This document shows, piece after piece, positions 1-13,300 of a stretch of DNA of 64,000 nucleotides. The position numbers and the translations under genes were made by a program. The stretch covers positions 1 to 64,000 of the forward strand of contig JABVXV010000274.1 in assembly GCA_013365325.1 (NCBI GenBank), read 5' to 3'. Each line of letters starts with the position of its first letter. Positions within the stretch are counted from its first letter, which is position 1. The notes under the pieces were generated by a model. The model was not told the DNA's origin and ran no database searches. It saw only the letters and a program-made list of their open reading frames with translations. The stretch is from Dipetalonema caudispina. Lineage: Eukaryota; Nematoda; Chromadorea; Rhabditida; Onchocercidae.

Positions 1-123
<123 letters not shown>

Positions 124-255
124 GTTCAGATATATGATAGCATATATGGCAGTTTCATTTTTGTAAGTTTAGGAGATTAAACATCTGTGCATATAATCCA
201 TTCTTTCTGACCATTTTTAAACTATCGAAATTGATTACTTGCTGATCAATTTCAG

Positions 256-2658
256 ATTATGTTATTGTGGATGTAACGATGGTAATTGAAAATGGTATGA
301 AAAAAAAATTGGAAATGATAACGGAAAATTATAGGCTTCATATATATGTTACTAAAGAAATGGAAACTAATCATGGTAAGGAATTAAATGATAAAAAATG
401 AAAGAGTGCTATAATTGAAGAATAAATTTAATTTTTACCCCAACTACACATTATATATAATATTTTGTTAGCTTAAATTTCTTAAATACTTTGAAAGTTC
501 CAAAAAGTACACTATATGGTTTTTTTGTTGGATGTGAATTATTTAATATAAATTTTGAGGGAAAGAAGGGAAAAATTAAGGAATTAGATTTATTTTCGAA
601 GGATTTATTAAATAAATTAATGACAGATATAGTTTACAGACTTTTTACCGAATCACATAAGCAATGATACTATGAATGCAGCAAACTGCCAATGCATTCC
701 GAGGAATTGTGCATGCTGCATGATGTTCAACATTGCAAAAATTGGTCTCAATGATTTTGGTATGTATGTAGTTCAACAGTTTCTTTTTTTTGATGAAGAA
801 AAGCATTTTCTGTTCTTCTGACTTAATGACAGCCAAGAAAATGACTAGGAAATATTAGCAACAAACAGGCTATCGATAAAGATAAGAAGAAAATGAAGAA
901 CAAATATGAGCTATTAAGAAGAGCAAAAAGCAAAAAATAAATATGAGAATTATGAAAGGTAAATTTCTTTAGTTCATTTAATTCCTATATTTTGAGCTGT
1001 CTTTTTCCATTTCATTTTTTTTTTTATTTCTTTGAAAGAAATTGCTGTAATAACACTTGTGATATATTTAATTCCAATCTGTACGATCGCTTCCAATTTA
1101 AAAATGTATCGGACATTTATGTTTCTTTGGTTTATTACCATATACGATGTGTTTGCCCTATTATTGATATAATTTAAATTCAAATGGAAGCAGAATTATT
1201 TCTTTTTTGCTTTCTATAAACGTCATAAAGGACTTTTTTTGAGGAAGAAATATAAGTTTGTTGGAATTTCGCAAAACTAAGAATGTAATTCGAATTTCGA
1301 AATTATTCACAACAATGTTCTGTTTAATAAAATTGCAGACGGGAACGTTTCAAATGTTTAAATCTGTTAGAAAATTCAATCACAATTCTTCTCATATTTT
1401 CTGATGTCAGTATATCTCAAATTACGGATCCTAAGATGTAGTGATCGATTTAGGATAAATTAATCCATCTTGTATTAGTCATATGAAAGATGACAAAATC
1501 TAGAATCAAGTAAAATACGATTTCATCAAATTATAATATACCTCTGCTTATCAAGCTGAAATTTATATACTGTAGCATATTATATTATACTATAGTACAA
1601 AAAATCTATATTTGTTAATACCATACTGTAGCGTAGCATTCTATAGTGCAGTACAATAAATCGGTATTTATCGATACCATAATTTTAATACAATATGCCT
1701 CAGCTTAATGACTTAATACTGTAATACATTACGCTGTACTATAATATAACATAATAACTTGTACTCATTAATATTGTATTGTGATATATTATACGGTATG
1801 CTTCTATTGATAACATACCACATCATATTACGTTATTTATATTACAGTATATTTATATTTACTGGTAAAATACTGTAATATATTATGAACACAATACAGT
1901 ATAATATATTGCAATAATATATCTAAGTATTAGGGGAATTTCAAAGTTAAAATTTGCAGCTTGTGTAAATATTACGTATATAGCAGAAGATGTTGGCATT
2001 CGTTTATCCTTTTCTGTAAATGGCTATATTTATATTTCAAGAGAATTATCATGTTAGTTCTTAACTCTTCTTCTTTTCCTTTTTTTTTTGTTGATTATTT
2101 TTTATAATTCAAAAATAAAAATGATACAAATTTCAACTTATTTTTTAAAATAAATATTACTCATAATATGCATTGTCGTATTTTAAAATACACATATGTA
2201 AATAAATGAGAATAATGTGAAAATACGTATAAATTTTATTTTTAACAAAATTTTGAATCCGAAAATTAATTCGTAAACTTATTTGTTTTAATAAAATTTT
2301 TTTCTTCTTTTCTTTACAGTGCGTAATCCACCATCGTATTGTTTGTCATTGCCATTTTTGAAGGAATATGCTGGTATTTGTTTACGTTTATATGATGTAA
2401 GTAAACATAAATTTTCTTATTTCTTTAATTTAGCTACTTATTTTTGTAGTAATTTTTAGGCAATATTTTTGAATTTTATTGAAATGATTTAAAAATGCAA
2501 ACAAAAATTAATTTGAAAGTTAATAAAAAATATAAAAGCATTATTTTTAGTTAAAATTTCGGCAAAATAACCTCGATGGTTGCGTGGAATTAGATGCTGA
2601 ACTGTATCACGTTCACGTGGCTACGGTACATGTAGGATGCTTCAGTATACCGATCTGA
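256..2658 (+). CDS. DUF4773-domain protein (5' end uncertain)
   Basis: Five exons read in one frame: 256-375, 640-759, 1960-2052, 2320-2396 and 2551-2658 (TGA). All internal junctions are AG/GT and the phases close (1,1,1,0). The second exon carries a Cys-rich block with CQC then CACC. The third reads CVNITYIAEDVG, then SFSVNGY and RELS. The fourth has RNPPSYC, and the fifth GCVELDAELYHV ending in GCFSIPI. This order (CxC..CxCC, CvNiTY, S.RNPPxC, C.eleA, gCF) is the pattern I know for DUF4773, a family of small secreted or extracellular invertebrate proteins of unknown function. The first exon (256-375) is charged and joins only by phase, so it is less certain. No signal peptide is visible, so a further upstream exon, possibly before the window, is likely. 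Possible AATAAA poly(A) signals lie at 2927-2936. Confidence 0.82.
1555..1930. repeat. degenerate AT-rich repeat in intron 2 of the DUF4773 gene
   Basis: A block built from variants of TACTGTA(A/G)TATATTA and its reverse complement, repeated roughly every 60-100 bases. Examples are near 1568, 1624, 1719, 1780 and 1870. It lies wholly inside the 1.2-kb intron 760-1959. Copies on both strands would let the RNA fold on itself. Confidence 0.6.
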
Positions 2659-4441
2659 AATCGTAGAATGACAGTAATTATATTGAATATATGTATCATT
2701 CTTGTTGTATTTCATTTTCATTAACTCAAATTTCAAGAATATTTTGGACATTGTTAGAAATAGTTCAAGGAAATGTTAGTATAAGATATTTTATTTATAT
2801 CTGAAACAAATTTTGCATTTTAATTAAATACTTAAACTGAATGGGCATAGAAATTATTTCTTATGTTTTCCTTATCTCTTAGTTCGAAATTTATAAGCGT
2901 TAACTTATTCGAATGTTAATTGATGCAATAAATAAAGAAATATTTAACCGTTTAATGGATACACTAATTTTATCCTTTTTTTATTTACCCAAAATGATAA
3001 TATGTTAGTTGAAACGATAATTTAACTTTTTTCAAGTATGAAATACCTTTTCTGAAGTATATTCAAATAACTTTGAGATTTTTCAAGTGAAAGGAAGTAA
3101 GACATGCTATGAACCGGCAAGTTTTTATTTCAAAATAATTATTCCCATTTTTTCTTCGTCACTTTTTTAGCATAAAACTGATAAAATTCAGCATTAATAA
3201 AATTCCTTCGCTTCTGCAAAGATGTCAAATAAACAGTCGGAAAGAAGGACTGGGTGATATAATGATAAGCTAAGTAGTAAACCATTCCATAATTCTCTTA
3301 AGGAATGCTACTGATAACGATTTGGAAATAACGACTACAAGAAAAACTACCTGCTTAAATGTTTTAACTCATTTTTTTCACATTCATGCAATAAAAAATT
3401 ACAGACATTTATATATAAATGTTGTAAATTATTCTCTGATTATTTAAATACTATAAAAAATCTCAAAATTCTTGAATGAAAAACTTCAAAAATTCTAAAA
3501 TGAAACAAAAATTACTTTTTTCATAAAGAAACAAAAAAAAAAAAATGTCCAAAAACTAAAGCATTTACATGTATATCTGCTATCATGATTCGAATCAGCA
3601 ACAAAATATTATCATTCTTTGTGGTTCATAATTACGATTCATTAGCTATATTATCATGATGTGTCCTATTGCTATGTAAAATTGTCAGCAACTATAATTA
3701 TATATTTACCAGCAATTTGAATTTGTTAGCATTCATGATTACGATCAATGTTAATAACATAAACTTAACTGTTGTTCGTAATCATGATTTGTTAAATGCT
3801 ATAAAGTTATCCGAAAGTGTAATCAAGATTCAATATAATTTTTAAATCAATTCATACTTATTAAACATAATTCAGCAATAGTATAAAGTTACCAATCTCC
3901 TTTATTAAATATAGAAAAAAAAAAGATATCCTCGAAAGGGCAAAATATTAGATCCATAAAAAAAGAGCAGCACAGGAAATTTGAAGACACCGAGAAATCT
4001 TGAAGTATCACCATCAAATCCTCAATTCTAAACTTGTGGAAATCACGACATGATCACTTATGCTTATTTAATGCATCTGTAAGTTTTTTACTATAATTTT
4101 TCAAGAAGATTAGAAAATAATAGTCAATAATTTTCGACAAGTTTTGTTTTTCGAAAACCTTTGGAATAAGTTCTAATTTTTGAAAAACTTCTTAGCAAAC
4201 AAAAGTGTTATATTATGCTCATTTTTCAATCAATTTTTCTTCATCTCAACCACTTTTCAATTGTTAACCACAACAAGAAAAAATTCAGAATAATTTAAAA
4301 TTGCTAAAAAAGCAACAATTTTAATTTTATTAGCACTAATAACGCGATTAATTAGAGATTTAAATAATTTGAATACAACAAATATATTTAAGCATGTTAC
4401 AGGGAAGTGGTAGCAATACGAATCAAAAATTTAATCAACAT
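2659..4441. other. intergenic, convergent gene ends
   Basis: This stretch separates the 3' ends of the plus-strand DUF4773 gene and the minus-strand aspartylglucosaminidase gene. It is AT-rich with stops in all frames. Around 3560-3860 a loose repeat of ATCATGATTCG/ATTACGATTCA-like words recurs about every 60-80 bases. No gene is supported. Confidence 0.7.
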
Positions 4442-7400
4442 CTATATGCATGTCACAGATATAACTTTAACTTTTGCGAAATTTCGATTTTGTATGCAAA
4501 ATTTGAAGGAATCCATGCCATGACATGCAGCACCAAAATGACCCTCTTTATTGACTGCGACAATTGCACCCATAAAATTAGGATATTTGCTGGAAATGGC
4601 ATGAATTGTTATTTGCGCAGCTTTTGTCGGCGTTTTACCCTCACGCATATAGTGAACCGTTTGAAAGCTGAAATATATTTGATAGTCAACCAAAGTGATT
4701 GCCAATTGGGCCAATTTAATAAGCCATAAGCGAGTAAGTAAAATGATGAAGTGGAACTATCAATTAACCTCCATCCCCTTACCAAAAAAAAAAAAAAAAC
4801 ACCTAGAAGCAAATCTCATCATAATGTCACCATCGCCGGTACTTACCGCCCCACCGATATCATTGTCGACATATGCACCAGCACCTGGTATCGGTGAATC
4901 ACCAATCCGTCTGAAATTAAATTTAAAAAAAACAAACTGAAATAAAATTCCGGTTTTTCTATTGGTACTTTAATTATAAAAGGTAACAAATTTTCCGGTT
5001 ATAAAGACGTCAGATAAAGTTGACTTCACAAAAACAATACTGAATAGTAAATCAACCTGATAACTTCATTCGTTGATTTCTAATTGATTGATTTATTATC
5101 TAATATCTACTAGGATTGTTTGAAGCTTCCAGAAACATAGCCAGCCATTTTTCGATTTCAGACTGGACGATTAGAAAAACATGACCGACATAAATGCAAA
5201 ACTCGAATTTAAAAAATTTTAGCTGCATGTGAAAATTCTAATAATATTACAAAAATTTTCTGAATCTGATTTTCTTTTTCTAATTAGGGTCAAAATAAAT
5301 ATTCGTTTTTGAATAAATTACCCAGGAATTTTATGATTAGCACCATTGGTTGATGTACCAGCAGCAATATTACTTTCGAAATCTACAACAATCATACCAA
5401 TAGTATCATGATTACGATGATCAACCTAAAAAGATTTAGCTTTCACAAATTCTTTTATGAATATTTTTCAATCCCAAAATTTGAGCTATATAAATTTAAT
5501 TTTACAAATTCTTTCTTCGCATAACTAGCAGAGAAATGAATTAAACATTTTGATGGTTAGACTTTTTCGCGAGATTAATGATGGCTATGTCAAGCGAGTA
5601 CCTATACCAACATTAGGTTATAATTTTGTATTACATGATACGCTTAACACCGATATACGGATAATTTGACTTCAGAAAGACAAAAAGCCTAAAATAAAAA
5701 AATTTTACCTGTAATTGATTGTATGTAAATCTATCTTTATTATTCGCAGGTCTATATGGACCACATGATTTGTTCGGATCCGGTAATACATTCTAAAATT
5801 AGTATGAATGACGAATTTATCTTAAGCCACAAGTTTGAAATGGATAAGAGTAAAAAAATCAAATTGAAATTAAAATCGGTACACGGAACTGAAGTTTGCG
5901 TCACAAACTAGAAATAAAACCTAACTGTCTAAAAATTGATAACAAAATAAACTTTTCTGTAATTTGGCTGACAGTTTTGTTTGATCCATTCTCGATAAGC
6001 AGTACGTGAGTTATTCGTATCCAATGATTCTCGTTTAAAGCCCATATCGACAGCAAAACTGGCTGCTAAATTACAGAATTCGAATTACGAAGTAATAAGT
6101 AGTAACATTTATAAATAATTATAGTAATAAAATCCAAATCATGAAATGAATAGCAAGTTATATAGCTTATGCGATGAATTAGATGAATTGATAATTCGAA
6201 GAATTAAAACTTCTGGTAATTAATAAACATTAAATGAACACATATAAGTTTATAGTAAAGTTTAGTGAAACTAGTAGACTAAATTTTAATCAATAAACTT
6301 TCAAATTAAAGACTGATAAATGCTACGATTATCACTAAGACATTAATACCTTTTATGACGAATATTCATCATCATTATCCCAGAAGATAGCAATAATGCA
6401 TAGTTAAACTATCATATTTGATTTATTTTTTTATTGCAATCTATTTGATTAAATTTGATGGAACATATTGAAGCTCAAGAATTTTAAAAGTTTCATTTAA
6501 CTTTTATAAAAAATAATGATTGAAAATCATTGTTGGACACAAACACATGTTGAAAAAGAATTTTTATTGAAAAAATGCAAATCCCGATCTATGATATATC
6601 GATTAATTTAATTTATCAATTAAATAAATTAAATTTATTCACCATATTCACCGACCAACATTGAATGCTTCGTATATTTCATTACTGCATAAGCAACACG
6701 CGCTGCATTTTTGATATTTGGTAATGAACCAACTGCACCCATTTCATGATTTAAACTAAAAATTCTTCCTCTTTTTTCATTTTTTGTATCAAATTAATTA
6801 AATGTTAGATTTCAGGGAAAAAAAAACTCATTCTAAACTATTCAAAATTTAATACATTTCTATGTAACTTTACAAAATTAAACTGAATTTGATCCATCGT
6901 GTAAATTTTATCAGCTAATTAATTTTTTAAAAATAAATATAATTATGATTAAGTAAAATGCAATGAAAAATATCGGGAAAATATTGGAGAATAAAAGACT
7001 ATAAGATTTAAATTATTAATAAACAATGGAAATAATTAAACGATTTAGTTCAACAATTACACTGATGTGGAAAGAAATCGTTTTAACAAGAAAATTCCAA
7101 TATTTACTTTCTCTTTTTGATACAATCATATAATTTAATTTTTGTAAATTTGAAAAAAATTAGAATTTTTGATGAGAAAAAATACCCATCATAAATGAGT
7201 GCATCAAGTCGAGTTTCACCTATTTCATCCGGTGAACCACCAAAACCAACAGTTCCATCACATTGTAATTGTTCACACTCTGTTAAACCTTCCAATAATG
7301 ATTCCATCCTATCATGTGTTTTTGTTAATGTCAAGAATGCTGTAAGTAATAGTTTTTTTTATTAATTCCTTCCTTGATGAATATAAAATTGTTCAATAAT

Positions 7401-7673
7401 TTTGCAAAAATTAGTAGGAATATTGATTTAAAATTATATTTTTCTAGGGTTCCGGTATATTATTTACTATACAAATAGAAGAGTGTATCAACAAACCGGA
7501 TAACGATTGTTATGAAATTACAAATATATAATTCATCTATAAATTCATCAAAAACCTTTTGTGGTAGCAGTTTGGAAACCATCGCCTCCCCAAGTTGTTA
7601 TTACCAATGGTACTTCGGATAGGCAATTCCGTAATAGAATATAGAAATAAATTAATGCATTCAACCATATCAT
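4442..7673 (-). CDS. AGA: aspartylglucosaminidase (N4-(beta-N-acetylglucosaminyl)-L-asparaginase)
   Basis: Cleaves the GlcNAc-asparagine bond in the lysosomal breakdown of N-glycoproteins; an Ntn-hydrolase that self-cleaves into alpha and beta chains. Exons in transcript order: 7673-7556, 7339-7186, 6755-6643, 6065-5953, 5792-5709, 5425-5322, 4910-4803 and 4667-4442 (TAG). They total 339 residues against about 346 in human, and all phases close. The start [14 protein letters not shown] is a signal peptide, followed by the chain start [13 protein letters not shown]. Also visible are [21 protein letters not shown], the autocleavage site HDT/IGM with nucleophile Thr about residue 202, [33 protein letters not shown] and a C-terminal [13 protein letters not shown]. 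The family's catalytic threonines are present, so the enzyme should be active. A TTTTACAG acceptor five bases before the ATG suggests trans-splicing. The last intron uses a GTGTTT donor, chosen because it restores MRF-x-x-S-x-Q-x-V-x-YMR as in the family. Confidence 0.95.
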
Positions 7674-7678
7674 TATAG

Positions 7679-7686
7679 CTGTAAAA
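7679..7686 (-). promoter_or_regulatory. putative spliced-leader acceptor before AGA
   Basis: TTTTACAG on the minus strand ends five bases upstream of the AGA start codon. A coding exon starting right after a strong acceptor, with no in-frame upstream exon, is typical of nematode trans-splicing. It could instead be a cis acceptor joined to the exon at 8007-8189, which would put the same bases in a different frame. Confidence 0.5.
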
Positions 7687-8006
7687 TTTGAAATGTAAAA
7701 TTTAAATTGGAAGTTAAATTTACATAAAAATATTGTTTGTTTAGAACAAATAAAAATTACCTCATGTTCTTTTACATTTCAAACTAACATGGAAATTTAG
7801 ATAGTATGGTAGCTAAGATAAACTAGTCATGACTAGTAATACTCAAAGATAGATCAAATTCTAAATTAAACTTCCGATAATACCATCGTCATTATAACTC
7901 TTTTCCGGAAAGCATCACAAATTTAAAGTAGTTAAAATACCATTTCCGCAGATATATTATATTTTAAAATTCTTATAAAAGTAGAAATTCTTTCATAATC
8001 AATAAC

Positions 8007-8189
8007 TCACCCTAGTAATGGCAAACCGGAAATAGATTCCAGTTCGTCACTTGACCCAATAACAGATAACGATAAAACTCTGTAAATAGCTCTTGAATTC
8101 ATCTGTAGAAGTACGTCTTCAGAAACTGTCAGATTTTGAAAGATTTCCGGATCTACATAACTTATCCAAGTTTTTTCCAGTGCAGCCAA
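8007..8189 (-). CDS. unassigned coding-like exon upstream of AGA
   Basis: A 60-codon open stretch on the minus strand with protein-like composition, containing YVDPEIF, NLTVSEDVLLQMNS and GSSDELESISGLPLLG. The frame has no ATG at its head and no clean acceptor; a stop lies just upstream. At the 3' end it either stops at TGA (8007-8009) or uses a very good donor, GTGAGT, directly after the LLG-encoding bases near 8013. Spliced at that donor to the acceptor before AGA exon 1 it stays open for a further 47 codons, in a frame different from AGA. I do not recognise the product. It may be part of an undetected gene, a 5' exon for an alternative AGA-locus transcript, or a decayed exon. Confidence 0.35.
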   Translation of the reverse strand: MAALEKTWISYVDPEIFQNLTVSEDVLLQMNSRAIYRVLSLSVIGSSDELESISGLPLLG

Positions 8190-10384
8190 CCGTATAAAAC
8201 ATTAGATGAAACAACCGTTGTTTTGATTGCATAAAATATCTCAAATTTTTAGAACTAAGTGTAGGAAATCATCCATAAAAGATAATAATAAGAATAATAC
8301 TTTAACAAATAATCAATTAAAAAGTTTTTTTTAATTCATTCTACAATGGTTCTGATTTAATAAAATTAATCAAAATAAGTTGTTATGAAAAAAAAATCCT
8401 ATGGACAAAGTTATGAATTAATGTCAAATTCTGAACGAAATATGTTTTTCTGGGATTTCCAACAAAAAAAAAAAAATCAAATAAATTTCCTACTAAATAT
8501 TTTGCAGAGAATAATATTGAAATTATTGGTCGGTAAAGCAAAAAAAAAACGAGACAATAATAGGTAAGGAAAGAGTTCATGAAATGTTAGAAAAAAAATG
8601 TTTCCAAGAAATTAATTCCATTTTCCTTCGTTAACAATCAATTTTGAAAAAAAAAAGTTATCTTAAAATTTTAGAAGATTTGAAAAGTCATATGAAATAC
8701 TATCAAATATTGAATTAATGATGGAAAGTTAGAAAGATTTTATGGATAAATTGCATCATTTCAAATCGTATTAATGTGAAATTGATTTGATATCATTTTA
8801 GATGGTATTGTTGCTTTGCAAATAACATCACAAAAATTAATTCCTCTAGAAAATAAGATATTCACAATTGTGTGAACAATTTTGAATTGCTATGATTTCC
8901 AATTTTTATTTTTCAAAATTAAACGATTTGAGGATTTATCATTGGTAAATGATAAAACTCATAGCAAAGAAATTTCGCAGTAATTGATAAGATTATGCTA
9001 CATCTAAAACGATTCATTATAAGAATTATTAGTAATTAGCATATTAATTCCAATTCAGAAATGAATTTGTCAATAATAACAACTAATCGAATATGATCCA
9101 ACCAAGCAACAAACTGCCTGTGTAAAAAACACATCAATTATATGTTATGCTTCTACAGCCTTTATTGTTGAATTAATAATTAAATTACTTTATAATAAAA
9201 TATCCCATTCCATGTATTTAAATTGATTTAAGCAGATGAATTATTAGCCGTTTTAATTATAAAAAAAGCAAACAATTTTATTCCTTCGAATAACATCTAA
9301 GTGGACTGCATTTTCTTTGTTGACATGTCACTTTTCGGCAAATAATACCACTAATTTTATACCAAAAAAGAAAATTCAAAATCGAAATTAAAATTAAATC
9401 AGAAGAATGAATTAAGTATATCTCTACGCAGATACAAATAAAAACATATATATATGGCTTAATAAAGACATGGAGATTTGCTTCTTCTTTCTTGCACACA
9501 ATGAGAGGATGATAGATACCCCCAGAAAATCTAAGACTTTTTAAATTTCAAACAATTTAAAAAAACCACTAATCAATATAAAACCGCTAATTTCGACAAG
9601 TGAGCATTCGAATAAAAAAAAGGAACGCTATAGAGGAGAAAATCAAGAACGCAGCAATAGGTAAGTATACTCGCATTACTGACTAAAAAAGTAGCAATTT
9701 CAAAAATTTGAGATTTCTTCAAAACCAAAATTTGGATGAAATTTTACTGTCTTTTCAAATTTTTGAAACGAAAAAACGTTTTAAATGGAATGATACAATA
9801 ATACATATATATATATATATATATGATGACCACGAAAGAGACGAAAATGAAATATGATTAGCTTTAGGTCTTAGAAGAACGGACTTTTCTTTTATCTCAG
9901 TAACCAATAAACAAATAAAAGTTTTCGAAGCTACTTCAAGAATTCACTTGAAAATCTCCATGAAATCAGAGATCAGCAGCTTGCAAAAAACTTCAACGCG
10001 ATCACGACGAGAAAAATTTACTTTCTAGAACATATATAAGCAAACCTGTATAAGCAAACAGCAATATCATGTTCCTTACCTTTGAATAATGTGATAAAAT
10101 GATAAAATATATAATACAGAAAAAAGAGATAGGTTGTAGTAGCGTGAACCATTTTACTAATTTTCAAGGTTAACAGACATGAAATGTTATTAAAGATCAA
10201 AGACTGGAAGATAACACTAAGAAAAGTTAGGAACTAATAAGCAATTTTTCATCAATACTGAATCAGATGTCCATATAAAATCAACTTCAAGTCCCCAAAA
10301 ACATATATTCCTTGTTCATAGTGAACAAAACAAAAACGAAAAAAAAAGGAAACTTGAAATTGTCCTAGTAAAATACTATGCAAT
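8190..10384. other. intergenic between AGA upstream exon and unc-11 3' end
   Basis: AT-rich, with homopolymer A/T runs and a short (TA)n tract near 9807-9823. One exon-like 58-base stretch at 9602-9659 ends in a perfect GTAAGT donor on the plus strand but has no partner. The unc-11 3' UTR must occupy the right end; no clear AATAAA was assigned. Confidence 0.6.
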
Positions 10385-13300
10385 TCACATGAATGGGCGA
10401 TGGGGTGGTGGTGGTGCCGCTTGCTGCGCTTGTCCAGGTTGAGATGGTGTTTGGCCTGGTGTCATACCATATACCGGTGCAGCCGCTTGCTGTATTTGTG
10501 GATTATATCCCGGTTGTGCATACATACCAATCATTGGTTGCTGAGCATATATGCCTATAAGAATAGAAGAAGATACATTTACTGGAATTTCAATTGAAAT
10601 CCAATTAAAATGAAAACAGTCCAAACTGACATCATGTCATACACAATCCGATGCATTTATTATTCAGTTATTCAAGTTAGTTTCTGAAAAGTATTCGGTT
10701 GTTTAATTAAAGATCCTAATAAATTTCCCAAAACACTACCATATCTTTATGATAATCCGAATTTTATGACTTCCATCTTAGACTTATTTTGTCTAGAGGA
10801 AAAATATCACTTGAAATACCTGGTTGTGGACTATAAACACCCATTGGTGGCCACTGCTGTGGTGGAATTGCAGCATACTGAGGTTGTGCCATTGCATGTG
10901 CTGCACCCGCAGGTCTTACACCACCTTGATTATTCCATTGAACCGGTTTACTGAAATACAATATTTGTTGTAGTCTTCATTTTGAACAAATAGATCATAA
11001 AATAATTAGACATAATCTTCCCTCATCACTTCCATATCACAAATAACAAGTATAAATAAAATTTGTTAACAAAGATATGCTAATTATACATTACTGGAGT
11101 AGAAATTTTAAAGAGTAAGGAAAAAATTACAACATAAGACAAATGTGTGAAAATTCTTACCCGTGATTAGCTGTTCCTTTACCGCTCACCGAGAGGTTAT
11201 CAGCCAATGATGACAGTGCACTATCTAAATCACCACTATTGAATTTACCAGCTTGTGTAGTGGCACACGGTACCGATGACAGTTGTTGTGTTCCATATGC
11301 GTTTAAATTTGCTGTACCTGGAATAAAAATATTGTTGAACAGGTCTAGAAATTTATAAATCTTTCTTTATGGAAAAAGGAATATTAGAATAAATGTTGTA
11401 AGAACACACGATAAAAAATATGGGACTTTGAAACAAAAAAGAATTACTTGCAAAATTCATCCAACTTAAAAATCGGAAAACTTATGAGCAGTTAAAATGC
11501 ATTTGCACCAAATAAAACGCCCTTCTAACTCTGATTGAAACTTCCAATGTAATAGGAACAGTACAAATAAAATAATCACCCATTCACAATATAATTCTCC
11601 ACAAATTTTCATAACATTTTTATATGCTAAAAATCTGTGACTAATCGATCCCTGATGTTACGATTACCAAATTTTCCTGCCTATTACAGACTAATAACAT
11701 TTCTATTTATAATATATCGGGCAAAAACAAAGTATTTAGTGCAAAAGCATCTTAAAGTTTATAAAACGAAGAATAACAACAACTGCAACAACCACAACAA
11801 CAACAAAAAATAGCAACAGTAATAGTGGCAACGATATTGACAACAGAAATGACAACCACAACAACTACAACTACCATATTATTACAGCTTAACACCAGAA
11901 ACAACAATTAACAATAAGAAAAAAAAGATGATAAAAAACACTGCCTGATTAACTCCAAAGTTCAACTTTATATCTATGACTACAACAGTGAAACGCGAAA
12001 TCTCATCTCAACATCTCTGGTGGATACGATAATAAAGTATGCCGCTAATCTTCAACTATCCTTTTTCTCCTTATTCCTTTCCTTTCTCACTATTCCCTTG
12101 TTATGAAAAATACCTCAATGATTCTTAAGAAAAGGTAGAATACGAATAGAATCCTCTATAAAACAACGGTCCACCAGAAATTCTGAAATGAAAAACATCG
12201 CTTGAATCGTGCAGACGATGTGCTTAACTGTAACAATAAACAAATAACATGATTACCTCCAGGCACATTTTGCATCCCTAAAAAAACAATCACATCTTGC
12301 AAATATAAACAAAGACAATACTGAAAATAAGATAAATGTTTCAAGAAATTATTTCTTCTCTGATCACTATTCAATACATTTGTACAAAACGAATGACTAA
12401 GAAGGTAAACCAGCATGTGGTGTTGCTGCCTGTTGATGCATGGGGCGTGGAATAACCGGTGATGAAGTATAGCTACCATCCATACGGGCTAAAAATAACT
12501 GATTGTACTATATCGCAAAGAACTTGACTTGGAGTATAAAAACCATTCGAATATTACATTACGATCCCCCCATGGTGGCATATCTAAATGCCAAAATATA
12601 GAAAAACAATTCGCACTACTTCTCAATGTCACTACATTGTCAACTCTTTCAAATTAGACATATTATGGTCACTTCTAATAAACTTATAAACGTAAGAAAC
12701 TAGTATTTAAAACAAAAAATAAATTAAAAGGCTAACAAAATGGCGTTTGTTCGTAAATTGTAAGGTTTTGATTAGGGATCATTGCTGGTGGTGGAGGTGG
12801 TGGTGGTGGTGGTGGTGGCGGTGGAGGTGCTTGAGTAGTAATTCCAAAATGAACTGGTGATGCATTTGCTTAAAAAATGCAAATAAAAATCCGAAATTAA
12901 TTCAGAAAGTCTCACATAAGTGTTTTGGCAGGAAATTAAAAAGGCAGAACAAATGAAAATGCAAAAATCAATGAAAAGATTACAGAGAAATGAACAAACC
13001 GGACGATGCACCAGATGCTGGTGCCCCAAATGTTGGTATATCCGGCTGTTGAGGTGTTATCACGGTTGCACTAACACCAGCCGTATGCAATGCTAAAAGA
13101 AATATGCAATGCTGTACTAAAGAGATATCATAAACAAATCTGAATTTGTCTTCTTTATTTAAGAATAAAAAGAAAGCTTGGAAGAAAGCTATAAAGTAAA
13201 CAAGAATAGAAACTGTGACTGTTAAAACTTTAAAACAAAACAGTTTGAATTAATATTGGGTTTCCTAAGAAACCTTACCTTGAGCATTTTGTTGCATGGC

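Noticed and set aside
9602..9659. 58-base plus-strand exon-like stretch ending in GTAAGT
   Set aside because: Highly charged, low-complexity translation and no partner exon of matching phase.
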